Below, in pieces: positions 26,249-35,756 of a stretch of DNA of 64,000 nt. The number at the start of each line of letters is the position of its first letter. Position 1 is the stretch's first letter. The DNA is taken from the NCBI RefSeq assembly GCF_030063365.1, contig NZ_JASISY010000002.1:186001-250000 (forward strand), in the 5' to 3' direction. The stretch comes from Cryobacterium sp. PH29-G1 (GTDB lineage: Bacteria > Actinomycetota > Actinomycetes > Actinomycetales > Microbacteriaceae). The notes beneath the pieces were generated by a model, which searched no databases, was not told where the DNA came from, and saw nothing but the letters and a program-made list of their open reading frames with translations. The position numbers were made by a program, and so were the translations under genes.

Positions 26249-27636
26249 TAGTCGGCCTGTCTGAGCGCGAGTCGCTGTAGTGCATCCGTCATGAGCGCTG
26301 CCGGCCGGATCCCACCGATGAGCTGGCCACTGTCGGCCACGAGGCGTCCGCCCACGAAGACGCGCATGACATCGGAGGCTGACGCCGTCAACGCCAGCTG
26401 TTCAGGCAGCGACCCCGAGGTACGCACGCTTGTCGTGCTGATCTCGACGAGGTCGCAGGGGTCACCGGGCTGCAGCCGGTGGCGGCCGAGTCCCAGCGCG
26501 GAATATCCGGCGGTGGACGCCGCGGTCAGCAACTCGGCGGGGGCGAAACGACCGCGCTTCTGCGAGGCGAGTCGCTCCCCCATCTCCAGGCCGCGCATTT
26601 CCAGAAACGGGTCGATCACAGCGTTCTGATCGGAACCCAACGCAATGGGCGAGCCAGAATGCGCGAGCGCGAGGGCCGGTCCGATACCGTCGCCGAGGTC
26701 GGCCTCGGTCGTCGGACACATCACCACGGTCACGCGCGCAAAACCCAGCAGTGCCCGATCATCGTCGCTCAGGTGCGTCGCGTGTACGACGCTGAGTCGC
26801 GGCGTGAGCGCATCGATCGAATCGAGCAAACCGGCCGGAGTGAGGCCGTATTCGATTTCGCAGTCTGCATTTTCTTGCGGCTGCTCCGACAGATGGATGT
26901 GCACGGGGATTTCCGGAGGCAGACCGGCGAATACGTTCCGCATCGCATCGGGTGTGACCGCGCGAACCGAGTGCACGGCGGCCCCGAGGGTGACCAGATC
27001 GTTGTCCGCGAGCCGGGAACGCAGCGACTTCCAGCGCGCCAGCCAGCCGGCCACGCCTTCGTCGCCGAACGCACGCTGGTTCGGCGCGAGCTCCCGCCCG
27101 ATCGCGCCCTGGAGATAAACCGTGTCGAGCAAGACCAAACGGATGCCGACCGCTCGCGCCGCCGAGGCCAGCGCGAGCTCCATGGCGTGCGCCGGTACAT
27201 ACGGCTCGCCATCCCGGTGGTGGTGCAGGTAATGAAACTCGCCGACCGCGGTATAGCCGCTGGCCAGCATTTCGGCGAAAACGGCGGTGGCCAGCGCCTG
27301 GTAACTTTCGGGATCGAGCTGAGCGGCAATGCGGTACATGCTCTCGCGCCAGAGCCAAAAGTCGCCACCCTCGCCGTGGGTCCGGCCACGCAGCGCCCGA
27401 TGGAACGCGTGCGAATGCGCGTTGCCGAACCCTGGCAGTACGGTGCCGAGGCGGGTGTCCGTTGTCTCGGGAGCCACTCCGGGCTGCACGCGCGAGATGC
27501 GCCCGCCCGCATCCACTTCGAGCCGTACACTGGCGACGGCGATCCCCTCGACGAGCAAGGATTCGCACCAGAAGCTGGTAGCTGTAGCAATCTCGGCCAG
27601 GCCGCCGAGCTGTCCGGGCAAGGCTAGCTTTCCCAC
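26248..27636 (-). CDS. hutF: Formimidoylglutamate deiminase
   Basis: HutF converts N-formimidoyl-L-glutamate to N-formyl-L-glutamate and ammonia. The 462-residue amidohydrolase shows [20 protein letters not shown] (metal His pair), [39 protein letters not shown] and ALGSDQNA, the motifs of the family. Its presence means the pathway goes through formylglutamate; the hydrolase for that step (hutG) and hutH are not in the window. The GTG at 27636 overlaps hutU by 13 bases. A later internal start is possible, but the fold begins near residue 20. Confidence 0.9.
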   Translation of the reverse strand: MGKLALPGQLGGLAEIATATSFWCESLLVEGIAVASVRLEVDAGGRISRVQPGVAPETTDTRLGTVLPGFGNAHSHAFHRALRGRTHGEGGDFWLWRESMYRIAAQLDPESYQALATAVFAEMLASGYTAVGEFHYLHHHRDGEPYVPAHAMELALASAARAVGIRLVLLDTVYLQGAIGRELAPNQRAFGDEGVAGWLARWKSLRSRLADNDLVTLGAAVHSVRAVTPDAMRNVFAGLPPEIPVHIHLSEQPQENADCEIEYGLTPAGLLDSIDALTPRLSVVHATHLSDDDRALLGFARVTVVMCPTTEADLGDGIGPALALAHSGSPIALGSDQNAVIDPFLEMRGLEMGERLASQKRGRFAPAELLTAASTAGYSALGLGRHRLQPGDPCDLVEISTTSVRTSGSLPEQLALTASASDVMRVFVGGRLVADSGQLIGGIRPAALMTDALQRLALRQAD

Positions 27637-29294
27637 ATGGGCACGCGCAGGCCGCGCTCGCGCGCGACTTCTTCGGCCCGCTCGTAGCCGGCGTCGACGT
27701 GCCGCATGACGCCGGTACCGGGGTCGTTGGTGAGCACCCGCTCAATCTTCTCGGCGGCCAGCGCGGTGCCGTCGGCGACGATAACCTGCCCGGCGTGGAT
27801 GCTGCGGCCGATTCCCACGCCGCCACCGTGGTGGATCGATACCCAAGTCGCGCCGGAGGCGGTGTTGAGCAGGGCGTTCAGGAGCGGCCAGTCGGCGATC
27901 GCATCGGAACCATCCTTCATATCTTCGGTCTCGCGGTAGGGCGAGGCGACCGAACCGGAGTCGAGGTGATCGCGGCCAATCACGATCGGTGCTGCCAGTT
28001 CGCCGGAGGCAACCATCTCATTGAACTTGAGCCCGGCCCGGTGGCGTTCCTGGTAACCGAGCCAGCAGATTCGAGCCGGCAGCCCTTCAAACTGCACCTT
28101 TTCTTCGGCCTGGGTGATCCAGCGGTGCAGCTGCATGTCGTTCGGAAACAGATCCAGGATAGCCTTGTCGGTGGCCAGGATGTCGGCCGGGTCACCGGAG
28201 AGTGCCACCCAGCGGAATGGGCCCTTCCCCTCGGCGAAGAGCGGGCGGATATAGGCCGGTACAAAGCCAGGGAATTCGAAGGCTCGCTCGTAGCCGCCGA
28301 GTTCGGCTTCGGCGCGAATGGAGTTGCCGTAATCGAAGACCTCAGCGCCGGCATCCTGAAACTCGACCATGGCGTGTACCTGCTTGGCCATCGCGGCACG
28401 GGCACGAGCGGTGAACTCCTCCGGGCTCGCAGCGGCGTAGTGGTGCCATTCTTCGACGGTGACCCCCTCAGGCAGATAGGAAAGCGGGTCGTGGGCACTG
28501 GTCTGATCGGTGACAATATCGATCGGCACCTTCCGGTCCAGCAGCTCCGCAAACACCGTTGCGGCATTGCCGACCAGACCCACCGACAGAGCCCGGCGTT
28601 CAGTTTTAGCCGCGAGCACGCGGGCGATTGCATCGTCGATATCGTCGGTCATCTCATCGAGGTAGCCGTGATCAACGCGGCGTTGCAATCGAGCCGGGTC
28701 GACGTCAACGATGAGTACGACACCGTCGTTCATGGTGACGGCGAGCGGCTGCGCGCCGCCCATGCCACCAGCCCCACCGGTCAACGTGAGGGTGCCGGCC
28801 AGGGTTCCGTTGAACCTCTTTGCGGCCACAGCGCCGAAGGTTTCGTACGTGCCCTGCAAAATGCCCTGCGTGCCGATGTAGATCCAGGATCCGGCGGTCA
28901 TCTGCCCATACATGGTGAGTCCGAGGTGCTCGAGCCGGCGAAACTCGGGCCACGTGGCCCAGTCCCCCACGAGGTTGGAGTTGGCAATGAGCACGCGGGG
29001 TGCCCACTCATTCGTGCGAAAGACGCCGACCGGCTTGCCCGACTGCACCAGCAGGGTTTCATCTTTTTCCAGCGTTTCCAGGGTCCGCACGATCGCGTCG
29101 TAGCACTCCCAATTGCGGGCGGCCTTGCCCGTACCGCCATACACGACGAGGTCGTCGGGGCGCTCGGCAACCTCGGGGTCGAGATTATTCATGAGCATCC
29201 GCAGCGGCCCCTCGGTCTGCCAACTCTTCGCGGTCAGCTCGGTGCCGCGGGCGGCGCGAACCGGGCGTGCCGTATGCGTGGTGTCTGAAGTCAC
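27624..29294 (-). CDS. hutU: Urocanate hydratase
   Basis: HutU adds water to urocanate, using a tightly bound NAD as electrophile, to give imidazolonepropionate. The 556-residue length is typical. Signatures include [66 protein letters not shown] and [12 protein letters not shown]. It is the first gene of the hutU-hutF-hutI operon. An IclR regulator gene lies upstream on the same strand, 59 bases away, and probably senses urocanate or a related intermediate. Confidence 0.95.
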   Translation of the reverse strand: MTSDTTHTARPVRAARGTELTAKSWQTEGPLRMLMNNLDPEVAERPDDLVVYGGTGKAARNWECYDAIVRTLETLEKDETLLVQSGKPVGVFRTNEWAPRVLIANSNLVGDWATWPEFRRLEHLGLTMYGQMTAGSWIYIGTQGILQGTYETFGAVAAKRFNGTLAGTLTLTGGAGGMGGAQPLAVTMNDGVVLIVDVDPARLQRRVDHGYLDEMTDDIDDAIARVLAAKTERRALSVGLVGNAATVFAELLDRKVPIDIVTDQTSAHDPLSYLPEGVTVEEWHHYAAASPEEFTARARAAMAKQVHAMVEFQDAGAEVFDYGNSIRAEAELGGYERAFEFPGFVPAYIRPLFAEGKGPFRWVALSGDPADILATDKAILDLFPNDMQLHRWITQAEEKVQFEGLPARICWLGYQERHRAGLKFNEMVASGELAAPIVIGRDHLDSGSVASPYRETEDMKDGSDAIADWPLLNALLNTASGATWVSIHHGGGVGIGRSIHAGQVIVADGTALAAEKIERVLTNDPGTGVMRHVDAGYERAEEVARERGLRVPMWES

Positions 29295-29353
29295 AGTCGG
29301 GTTTTCCTAACCTTGGTTTGGGCAGAGGATTTGTCGGGAATGCTGCAGATCCA

Positions 29354-30010
29354 TCATGTGGCGTACAGCTGGCGAGATTCACCGAGCAGAGCCTGGCCGA
29401 TGCGCTCGATACTCGAGGAAGTAATGCGGTAGCTCGGAACGACAACACTGAGAGCGCCTACGACGCGGTCGCTGACATATATCGGTACCGCCACAGCCGT
29501 GACGTCGCGCTCCACGCCGTCACTGACCACGCAATAGCCGATATCACCGGTGCGGCCCTGCAACGCTGTGCCCGCGGCGCTTGAGTCAAGGGGAAATTTG
29601 CGGCCGACCCAATTCGCGTGCCGAACAGAGTGCGTTCCTTCTACGATGGCCACATACAGTCCCTGCCGGCCTGGTGCGGGAATGCTCAGGTAGGCGGACT
29701 CACCGGTTTGCTCCACGATGCGTGTCATCGGATCGCGGCACAGGGCCACGAGCGATTCTTGACTCAGGGCGAGAACACCCAGCTGCACAATGGCTGCACC
29801 CGGGTGAAAGTTACCCTCGTCGTCGCGGCGAATAAAGGTTGTGGCCTCCAGCGTGCGCAGCAGACGCAGGGCGGTACTGGCCGAGAGGTCGACAGCCTTG
29901 GCAGCGTCACCGAGGGTGACCGGGCCTTGCTCGCAGACAATGCTGAGCAGGGCCAGGGCTCGTTCGGCCGTGCGAGTAGTCGTATCGGGCTTGATGGGTA
30001 CTGCACTCAT
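29354..30010 (-). CDS. IclR-family transcriptional regulator, probably of the hut operon
   Basis: The 218-residue protein has an N-terminal winged helix (RTAERALALLSIVCEQGPVTLG, AKAVDLSASTALRLLRTLE) and the IclR effector domain (SAYLSIPAPGRQGLYVAIVEG, RKFPLDSSAAGTALQG, VAVPIYVSDRVVGALSVVVPS). IclR proteins sense small organic acids. Its position directly upstream of hutU on the same strand makes hut control the natural inference. The region before its start has short inverted repeats at 30048-30071. Confidence 0.85.
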   Translation of the reverse strand: MSAVPIKPDTTTRTAERALALLSIVCEQGPVTLGDAAKAVDLSASTALRLLRTLEATTFIRRDDEGNFHPGAAIVQLGVLALSQESLVALCRDPMTRIVEQTGESAYLSIPAPGRQGLYVAIVEGTHSVRHANWVGRKFPLDSSAAGTALQGRTGDIGYCVVSDGVERDVTAVAVPIYVSDRVVGALSVVVPSYRITSSSIERIGQALLGESRQLYAT

Positions 30011-30047
30011 GCCACGATCCTCGCGCTTTCGTCAGGTTCACACTTGC

Positions 30048-30071
30048 AATGAGTAAAACACTCTTTTCATT
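30048..30071. promoter_or_regulatory. Possible IclR operator
   Basis: AT-rich stretch with outer arms AATGA/TCATT (30048-30052, 30067-30071) and inner arms GAGT/ACTC (30051-30054, 30060-30063), 38 bases before the IclR start. The arms are short and not concentric, so this is weak. Confidence 0.3.
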
Positions 30072-30211
30072 AGATGGCAACACCGAACGTGAACGTGCCC
30101 TGAGAAAATGAGTTAGCCCTGTCAGGCACGGCTCATTGCATGCTCGGAGGTATTTTCAATCTGTGACCACCGACAGGAGATGCCCGCAGTGATCGAGCAC
30201 CGACGTGTCGT

Positions 30212-30345
30212 TTAGGGGTTGCGCTCCGTGCACACCGCCATTGTGTCGCGCACAAAGGTGGCACCGTCGAGCCCGCCGTAGTTCTTCGCCCAAACGCCAG
30301 TCGATCCCCCTTCCGCAAGTACGAATGGCACGAAGGGGGGCACCT
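30212..30345 (-). pseudogene. Unidentified C-terminal gene fragment
   Basis: On the minus strand, 30345 to 30212 reads FVPFVLAEGGSTGVWAKNYG followed by GLDGATFVRDTMAVCTERNP and TAA. The composition is protein-like and the codon use matches the neighbourhood, but there is no start codon or ribosome site and I do not recognise the parent family. It sits in a 650-base stretch between the IclR gene and garK that otherwise holds only a ppdK fragment. It may be the tail of a gene lost during the rearrangement that broke ppdK. Confidence 0.3.
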
Positions 30346-30442
30346 GCTCTAGGCGGCGCTGCCTAACGTTCCCGTCGGCACCGGGCTCGTATCGGTACCA
30401 AACACAAAACGAGATTTTTCTCGTGCAGCACGTGATGTTGGG

Positions 30443-30588
30443 TGCATGATGAAGGTGGAGATGCCTTCGTCTTCGACTTCGCCGGCGGCACTATGCGCCA
30501 GCAGCACCTCCGCGGTGGCAAGGGCGCCGACGTGGCCGAGATGACCGCTTTCGGATTGCCTGTCCCGCACCGAGAAGAGATGCCATGA
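30443..30588 (+). pseudogene. ppdK: Pyruvate, phosphate dikinase remnant: N-terminal fragment
   Basis: The plus strand reads GGDAFVFDFAGGT...LRGGKGADVAEMTAFGLPVP then a short tail and TGA (30586-30588). This is the N-terminal ATP-grasp start of pyruvate phosphate dikinase (usual pattern F-V-Y-D-F-A-E-G ... GGKGANLAEMTRLGLPVP). No start codon in frame is evident. It is the only part of the gene not found in the minus-strand remnant at 23900-24420, and it is in the orientation expected if the DNA between the two was inverted. Confidence 0.7.
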
Positions 30589-30661
30589 CCCCCACCGCCG
30601 CCCCGTTCGTACACCTGACCGCTTCCGCACCCGGCGCATCCGCGTCGTCGAACGGCGCGTC

Positions 30662-31804
30662 GTGAGGATCGTGTGCGCCCCGGACTCGTTCAAGGAGTCC
30701 ATGACCTCAGTTGAGGCCGCGGAAGCGATGGCCAGGGGCATCAAGGGGGTCGACCCGAGCATTGTGTGCGAGCTGGTACCGATGGCCGACGGCGGCGAGG
30801 GGACCACGGAGGCGCTCGTGACCGCGCTGCAGGGCGAGTGGGTTGAGGCCGACTGTCACGATGCTCTCGATCGACCGATCACGGGCCGTTACGGATTCGT
30901 GCCCGTCAGCCGCTTGGCTGTCATCGAGGTGGCTGAAGCCGCCGGACTCGCCCAGATCACTCCCGGTGATCGGGACCCGTGGGTGGCCACATCCCGTGGC
31001 GTCGGTGAATTGATTCTGTCAGCGCTGGATCATGGGGCGATCGAATTTATCATCGGTTTGGGAGGAACTGCGACGAATGATGCGGGCGCCGGTATGCTCA
31101 CGGCTCTGGGCGCCCATTTTCTCGACGCCAATGGCATCGCCGTCGCCGATGGTGCCCGTGGCCTGACTTCGCTCGTTTCAGCGGACCTCGGTTCCCTTGA
31201 CAACCGGTTGCGCACGGTGAAGTTCCGCCTCGCCTCAGATGTCACGAATCCCTTGCTCGGCGACCGGGGCGCCTCAGCAATTTACGGTCTGCAGAAGGGT
31301 GCGAGCCCGCAGGATGTTCCTGGGCTCGATGCCGCTCTGGAACGCTGGGCGGATATCGCGGAAGCAGCCTTCGATCGGCACGTACGTGACATTCCCGGCG
31401 CTGGCAGCGCGGGAGGACTGGGTGCCGCATTCGCCGCGGCCACCCACGCCTCCTTGGAAAGCGGCGTCGAACTGGTCAGAGACGCGGTCGGGCTGCGGCA
31501 GCGGATCGCCGGAGCCGACTGGGTTTTCTCCGGGGAAGGGGGTATCGACCGGCAGACGGCGTCGGGAAAAACACCGTGGGGCGTGGCGCAGGCGGCCAAG
31601 GCGGAAGGCGTTCCCGCCATCCTCTTCGGCGGACGGATCAGCGACGGTGCCTACGAGCTGATCGGTGATGCCGTCGTCGCCGTCGTGCCGATCCTACGCC
31701 AGGCTACAGACCTGCCGTCCGCGCTACGCGACGGCAGCGTTAACCTGGAAAGGGCTGCGGCCACGGTCACCCGGCTTCTCACCGCCCGGATAGGTTGCCC
31801 CTAG
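30662..31804 (+). CDS. garK: Glycerate kinase
   Basis: It phosphorylates D-glycerate with ATP to 2- or 3-phosphoglycerate. The 380-residue protein shows the N-terminal CAPDSFKESMTSVEAAEAMARG, PMADGGEGTTEALV, GLGGTATNDAGAGML and SAGGLGAAFAA motifs of the GarK/GlxK family. GTG at 30662 starts exactly at the conserved N-terminus but has no clear ribosome site; the DNA just upstream is a ppdK remnant, so the original leader may have been replaced. Its 3' end overlaps the convergent PucR-type gene by 26 bases. Confidence 0.9.
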   Translation: MRIVCAPDSFKESMTSVEAAEAMARGIKGVDPSIVCELVPMADGGEGTTEALVTALQGEWVEADCHDALDRPITGRYGFVPVSRLAVIEVAEAAGLAQITPGDRDPWVATSRGVGELILSALDHGAIEFIIGLGGTATNDAGAGMLTALGAHFLDANGIAVADGARGLTSLVSADLGSLDNRLRTVKFRLASDVTNPLLGDRGASAIYGLQKGASPQDVPGLDAALERWADIAEAAFDRHVRDIPGAGSAGGLGAAFAAATHASLESGVELVRDAVGLRQRIAGADWVFSGEGGIDRQTASGKTPWGVAQAAKAEGVPAILFGGRISDGAYELIGDAVVAVVPILRQATDLPSALRDGSVNLERAAATVTRLLTARIGCP

Positions 31805-32966
31805 CCCAGGCCCGCGCAACCTCTGGGCCGAACGCGATGAGGCCTCTGGCGGCATCGGCGGGCCGTGTCGGGTCAAGGCCGGTTGCGCGTTCGAAGGCGT
31901 TGAGCCGGTTCACCACGGTGTTGCGGTGGCAAAACAGGTTGAGGGCCGTCTGCTTCAAGGAGCCGGTGCGGGTGAAGTCGGCGAAGGTTTCCAGCAGTCG
32001 GGCTCGTTCGCCGTCGAGAATATGATCAAGGGCGGTGGCGATGCGCACCAGCTCAGGCATGGTGCCAGAGACAGCGTCGTGGGCAAGGACCGGCCACACG
32101 TCCTCTTCGGTGCGCAGAGTGTCCTGGCTCCCGGTGCTGTGCTGCGCAATGGATCGGGCGGCGCGCACGCCGTGGGGCACGCTGCCGAGCCCGACGACAC
32201 CTCGCACGAGACCCCCCCGAATCGCGGGCAGAGACTGCGACCAGGACGAGTCCTGGCGCTGTTCCCGCACGAGGACGACAGCGTCATCGAATTCCGACGA
32301 CAGCAGGAGACGACCTCGCTCACGAAGTTCCAGCTCATCGCGCGCGCCGGCGAAGAGGGCAGCGGGAATCACAGCAATCTCAAACACCGCGTTCACCGCA
32401 ACGCCGAGACGTCCCGCGACGGACACGGCAATGTCTTCGACATCCCCCTGCGCGTTGAGCAGCCGTGCAAAGGCTCGCGAAACTTCGATTTGAGAGTCAT
32501 GAGCCAGGGCGGCCTGCTCATCGAGGAAGGCGACTTGAACATCGCCAATGTACTGCTCGACGATTGTCAGCAGCTCTTCCGCGTGCAGAACGATGAGCTC
32601 GCCGGACTTGCCGTCGTTGGCGCGCACCAGACCCGACCACAGAACGCGAAAATCAAGTCGCACTGCTTCGAGCAGGCTTTCGCGGGCAATGCCTTGGCGC
32701 GCTCGTCGCACTCCCAATCGCCGGGGAAGCTCAATCTGTTTCGCGGTCAGTGGCACGCCGGCAATCTTTCGGATCAGCATGTCCAGCGTTTCGATCGCAG
32801 TGGCACGCAGGTCATCGGAGGGAACAATATGGTCGCCGTATGCCCCGAGCTGGGCGACGCGTTCGAGAAAATCATCCACGAGTAGGTCGCGTTGTGATTC
32901 GAGGCGTTCAACCAATCGAGCCCATGCCGCGGCATCCGAGGGCGGTGATTCCGGTGCTGTGGTCAC
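31779..32966 (-). CDS. PucR-family transcriptional regulator
   Basis: The protein ends with the PucR C-terminal HTH (LLETFADFTRTGSLKQTALNLFCHRNTVVNRLNAFERATGLD) and has a central GGDEF-like/CdaR-type region. GTG at 32966, preceded by AGGAG, gives 395 residues starting VTTAPESPPSDAAAWARLVERLE; the frame is open for another 96 codons upstream without conserved content. PucR/CdaR-type regulators usually activate adjacent catabolic genes in response to the substrate (allantoin, sugar acids and others). It is divergent from the six-gene operon at 33358-40113, which is its probable target. Confidence 0.85.
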   Translation of the reverse strand: MTTAPESPPSDAAAWARLVERLESQRDLLVDDFLERVAQLGAYGDHIVPSDDLRATAIETLDMLIRKIAGVPLTAKQIELPRRLGVRRARQGIARESLLEAVRLDFRVLWSGLVRANDGKSGELIVLHAEELLTIVEQYIGDVQVAFLDEQAALAHDSQIEVSRAFARLLNAQGDVEDIAVSVAGRLGVAVNAVFEIAVIPAALFAGARDELELRERGRLLLSSEFDDAVVLVREQRQDSSWSQSLPAIRGGLVRGVVGLGSVPHGVRAARSIAQHSTGSQDTLRTEEDVWPVLAHDAVSGTMPELVRIATALDHILDGERARLLETFADFTRTGSLKQTALNLFCHRNTVVNRLNAFERATGLDPTRPADAARGLIAFGPEVARAWARGNLSGR

Positions 32967-33357
32967 GCTGTGACTCCTGACGTGGTGTCGGCTCATTAAT
33001 GCGGATGGGTGGCGCTGCATGGCTGCACCGACCAAGGCGGCGTCTGCCCGGATTGGGCGTCTGTCCAATCTACCGGTCGCCCGAGTGCCGAGATGTTTAC
33101 CCTCCCGAAACACGAACGAAACACGAGGCTCGAGGTCTTCCCCGGGCCTTTTACACGGCCCGATGCTGCATTTTCCCCCGGGGTCCCGGGCCGGATACCG
33201 GATTGAGATAACACATGAATAGACGACCCGATGGTTCAGAGTGTGCATTCGCACAGTTTTGAATCAAATCCGTGTGCGAATGCCGATTGCCACCCGACCG
33301 GAGAAAAGAGAGTGTTATCTCACACAGCTTCACCAACTCGCCCTTCCGGAGGACACA
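32967..33357. promoter_or_regulatory. Intergenic control region with concentric inverted repeats
   Basis: This 391-base divergent region has two inverted repeats sharing one centre near 33263-33264. The inner pair is GCATTCGCACA (33245-33255) and TGTGCGAATGC (33273-33283), perfect over 11 bases, with the small dyad TTGAATCAA (33260-33268) in its middle. The outer pair is TGAGATAACAC (33204-33214) and GTGTTATCTCA (33312-33322), also perfect over 11 bases. The layout suggests a regulator binding two or four half-sites, perhaps with looping, to control both the PucR-type gene and the operon. No clear promoter hexamers can be assigned. Confidence 0.6.
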
Positions 33358-34719
33358 ATGACAACGACGCCACTCGCTCCGACCGGGTCCGAGGAAGTCG
33401 CCTCAGCGCGACTCGATCGAACCAAAATGCGAAAGATCGCCCTCGCCAGCGTGATCGGCACCACCGTGGAATGGTACGACCTGTTCCTCTTCGGCACGGC
33501 CTCGGCACTCGTCTTCAACAAGGTGTTCTTTCCCGATCTCGACCCCGCGCTCGGAACCCTGTTGGCTTTCCTCACTTTCGCCTCGGCCTACGCGGCACGT
33601 ATAGTCGGCGCCGTGTTCTTCGGTCACTTCGGCGACCGCCTCGGCCGCAAATCCATGCTGTTGATCTCGCTCATCACCATGGGCGCCGCCACCTTCGCGA
33701 TCGGCCTCATCCCCGACGCCAGAACCATTGGAATAGCCGCACCCTTCATCTTGCTGTCCCTGCGTTTGATTCAGGGTCTGGCGCTCGGAGGGGAATGGGG
33801 CGGCGCCGTCCTGATGACAGTTGAGCATGCTCCCGCAAACCGCCGCGGTTGGTACGGGTCGCTCGTGCAAGTCGGCGTTCCGATCGGAACGCTTATCGCG
33901 AACGTCGCTTTCCTGATCGTCGCGGCCACGATGAGCAATGAGGATCTCATTGCCTGGGGCTGGCGTATTCCGTTCATGGCATCCGCTTTGCTGGTCGGTG
34001 TCGGAATCTACATCCGCCTGCACATTGAAGAGACGCCGAGCTTCACTCAGGTGCGTGAGCAGGGCGCCAAAGCCAAGCTGCCGTTCACCTACCTCATGCA
34101 GAACTACTGGAAGCAGGTTCTTCTGGGCGGCGTCGCGACGCTTTCCACCGGATCCACCTTCACGCTCCTGGTCGCATCCGGCGTGAGCTACGGCACGACC
34201 GACCTCGGACATTCCAGCGGCTTCATGCTCTCAGTGGTCATGTTCTCCTGTGTCGTTGCGTTCCTCGCCATCCCCTTCTTCGGGCGCCTGTCCGACCGGA
34301 TCGGCCGTAAGAAGGTCATCCTCGGTGGTGTCGCAGCAGAAGCCGTTCTGGCATTCCCGTTCTTCTGGATGCTGGACAGCGGCTCCAACTTCATGGTCTT
34401 CGTCGCGTACGCACTCATGATGCTCGCCTTCTCGGCCAACTACGGCCCGATCGCCACCTTCCTGGCTGAACTGTTCGGCACCAAGGTGCGGTACTCGGGA
34501 CTCTCTGTGGCGTACATGCTCTCGGGTCTGCTGGGTTCGGCCATTACGCCGGCCATCACCGTGGCGCTGTTGAACGCAACCGGCCAGAGCTCATCGATTG
34601 CGTTCTACATCGTCGGAGCATCCGTGCTGTCACTGATCGCTCTGCTGATCCTGACGGACAACCGAAACCGGGATATCGACTCCGTCGACCTGATGCAGGT
34701 TTCGGTGGCTTCTCGATGA
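33358..34719 (+). CDS. MHS-family (metabolite:H+ symporter) MFS transporter
   Basis: The 453-residue protein has 12 membrane helices and the MHS signature ASVIGTTVEWYDLFLFGTAS at the first helix, the GHFGDRLGRKSMLL loop motif, and GLALGGEWGGAVLM. Family members import carboxylates such as alpha-ketoglutarate, shikimate, proline/betaine or citrate with protons. A GGAGG site precedes ATG 33358. It opens the catabolic operon, so its cargo is probably the operon's substrate or a precursor, likely an organic acid or amide-bearing acid. Its stop overlaps the ridA start (ATGA). Confidence 0.9.
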   Translation: MTTTPLAPTGSEEVASARLDRTKMRKIALASVIGTTVEWYDLFLFGTASALVFNKVFFPDLDPALGTLLAFLTFASAYAARIVGAVFFGHFGDRLGRKSMLLISLITMGAATFAIGLIPDARTIGIAAPFILLSLRLIQGLALGGEWGGAVLMTVEHAPANRRGWYGSLVQVGVPIGTLIANVAFLIVAATMSNEDLIAWGWRIPFMASALLVGVGIYIRLHIEETPSFTQVREQGAKAKLPFTYLMQNYWKQVLLGGVATLSTGSTFTLLVASGVSYGTTDLGHSSGFMLSVVMFSCVVAFLAIPFFGRLSDRIGRKKVILGGVAAEAVLAFPFFWMLDSGSNFMVFVAYALMMLAFSANYGPIATFLAELFGTKVRYSGLSVAYMLSGLLGSAITPAITVALLNATGQSSSIAFYIVGASVLSLIALLILTDNRNRDIDSVDLMQVSVASR

Positions 34720-35114
34720 CGATCAGGAGGGTTTCGACGGTTGAGGGGCTCCGCGCGCCGGTCGGAGCGTTCTCGCAGGCGGTGATCGCCCGGGGCCTCA
34801 TCTATACCTCAGGCCAGATCCCGATGCTGTTGGATGGTTCGATTCCGCACGGCTTTGAAGCGCAGCTTCGGTGCACTCTCGACAACCTTCAGACCCTCCT
34901 GACCGAGTGCGGATCGTCGCTGGAGCACGTCGTCAAACTCAACGGGTACCTGACGGATCCGGATCACCTCGAGCTGTACAACAGGGTGTATCGCGAATAC
35001 TTCGGCGGACTGCTGCCAGCCCGCACCACGGTGTGCGTATCGCTCTGGGGCGTGTCGCTGGAACTTGAGTGCGTCGCAGTAGTCAGCGACGCCGACGTGA
35101 GCGACCGGATATGA
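34716..35114 (+). CDS. RidA/YjgF-family enamine/imine deaminase
   Basis: The 132-residue protein shows APVGAFSQAVIARGLIYTSGQIP, ALDNLQTLL-like helix (TLDNLQTLLTECGSSLEHVVKLNGYLTD) and the C-terminal LPARTTVCVSLWGVSLELECVAV, with the substrate-binding Arg in PARTTV. RidA enzymes hydrolyse 2-imino acids; subfamilies act as 2-aminomuconate deaminase or RutC. It overlaps the transporter stop and the RraA-like start, so it is an obligate operon member, and probably handles an unstable imine/enamine intermediate of the pathway. Confidence 0.85.
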   Translation: MTIRRVSTVEGLRAPVGAFSQAVIARGLIYTSGQIPMLLDGSIPHGFEAQLRCTLDNLQTLLTECGSSLEHVVKLNGYLTDPDHLELYNRVYREYFGGLLPARTTVCVSLWGVSLELECVAVVSDADVSDRI

Positions 35115-35755
35115 ACGACGCCGAAGCCGTGCTGTCGGCGCTTGAGTCAATCGAGCTGGCCACACTCGGGCATTTCCTCGAGGAGGGATTCTGCGCACCG
35201 GAGATGGCCGCTGTGGTCCCCGGCGCTCGGATGGCGGGGGTTGCCTACACCCTCCATCTCGCTGAACCCGACGCCGTCGCCGTGAACCGCGCCATCATCG
35301 CCGCACCTCGGGGTAGCGTGCTGGTGATCGAGGTCGTCGGAGGGCGCCATGCTCCGGTCGGTGACATCACGCGTGCTGCTGCCGCGGCCCGCGGACTTGC
35401 CGGAATCGTCGTGGACGGTCTCGTGACGGATCGCCAGGCGCTGCAAGACGGGCCGTTGCCCGTGTTCGCACGAGGATTCACAAATCTCACCACCAAGTTG
35501 CTCGATTCCGGTTTGGCTCGTGCCGATGTGCCCGTCATGATCGGGGACGTACTGATCCACCCCGGCGATGTCGTGCTCGGTGACGACAACGGCATTGTTG
35601 CGCTGCGTCCCGGCCACATCGACCCCGCCGTCTATGAGCGCGCTCGAGCCTCGGATGCGGCCGAACCCGAACTTCTCCAACGCATTGCTGCCGGTGAACC
35701 ACTCGAAGAGCTTCTCGTGCTGCACTCCCCCACCGGAACCCCGAAAGGCCACTGA
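35111..35755 (+). CDS. RraA-like protein (HMG/CHA aldolase or oxaloacetate decarboxylase type)
   Basis: The 214-residue protein carries ARMAGVAYTLHLAEPDAVAV, APRGSVLVIEVVGGRHAPVGDI, GLAGIVVDGLVTDRQAL, LPVFARGFTNL and VLIHPGDVVLGDDNGIVALRP, the pattern of the RraA/4-carboxy-4-hydroxy-2-oxoadipate aldolase fold; the Arg/Asp of DGLVTDRQAL correspond to the pyruvate/metal site of aldolases. Either pyruvate aldol cleavage or beta-decarboxylation is possible; RNase E inhibition is unlikely here. ATG 35111 overlaps the ridA stop (ATGA); the open frame upstream is not conserved. Confidence 0.75.
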   Translation: MNDAEAVLSALESIELATLGHFLEEGFCAPEMAAVVPGARMAGVAYTLHLAEPDAVAVNRAIIAAPRGSVLVIEVVGGRHAPVGDITRAAAAARGLAGIVVDGLVTDRQALQDGPLPVFARGFTNLTTKLLDSGLARADVPVMIGDVLIHPGDVVLGDDNGIVALRPGHIDPAVYERARASDAAEPELLQRIAAGEPLEELLVLHSPTGTPKGH

Positions 35756-35756
35756 T

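Noticed and set aside
30349-30807. Long minus-strand open frame of 152 codons across the garK start
   Set aside because: It overlaps the garK N-terminus and the ppdK N-terminal remnant in antisense; its translation is Ser/Arg-rich with no motif and no ribosome site. GC-rich shadow.
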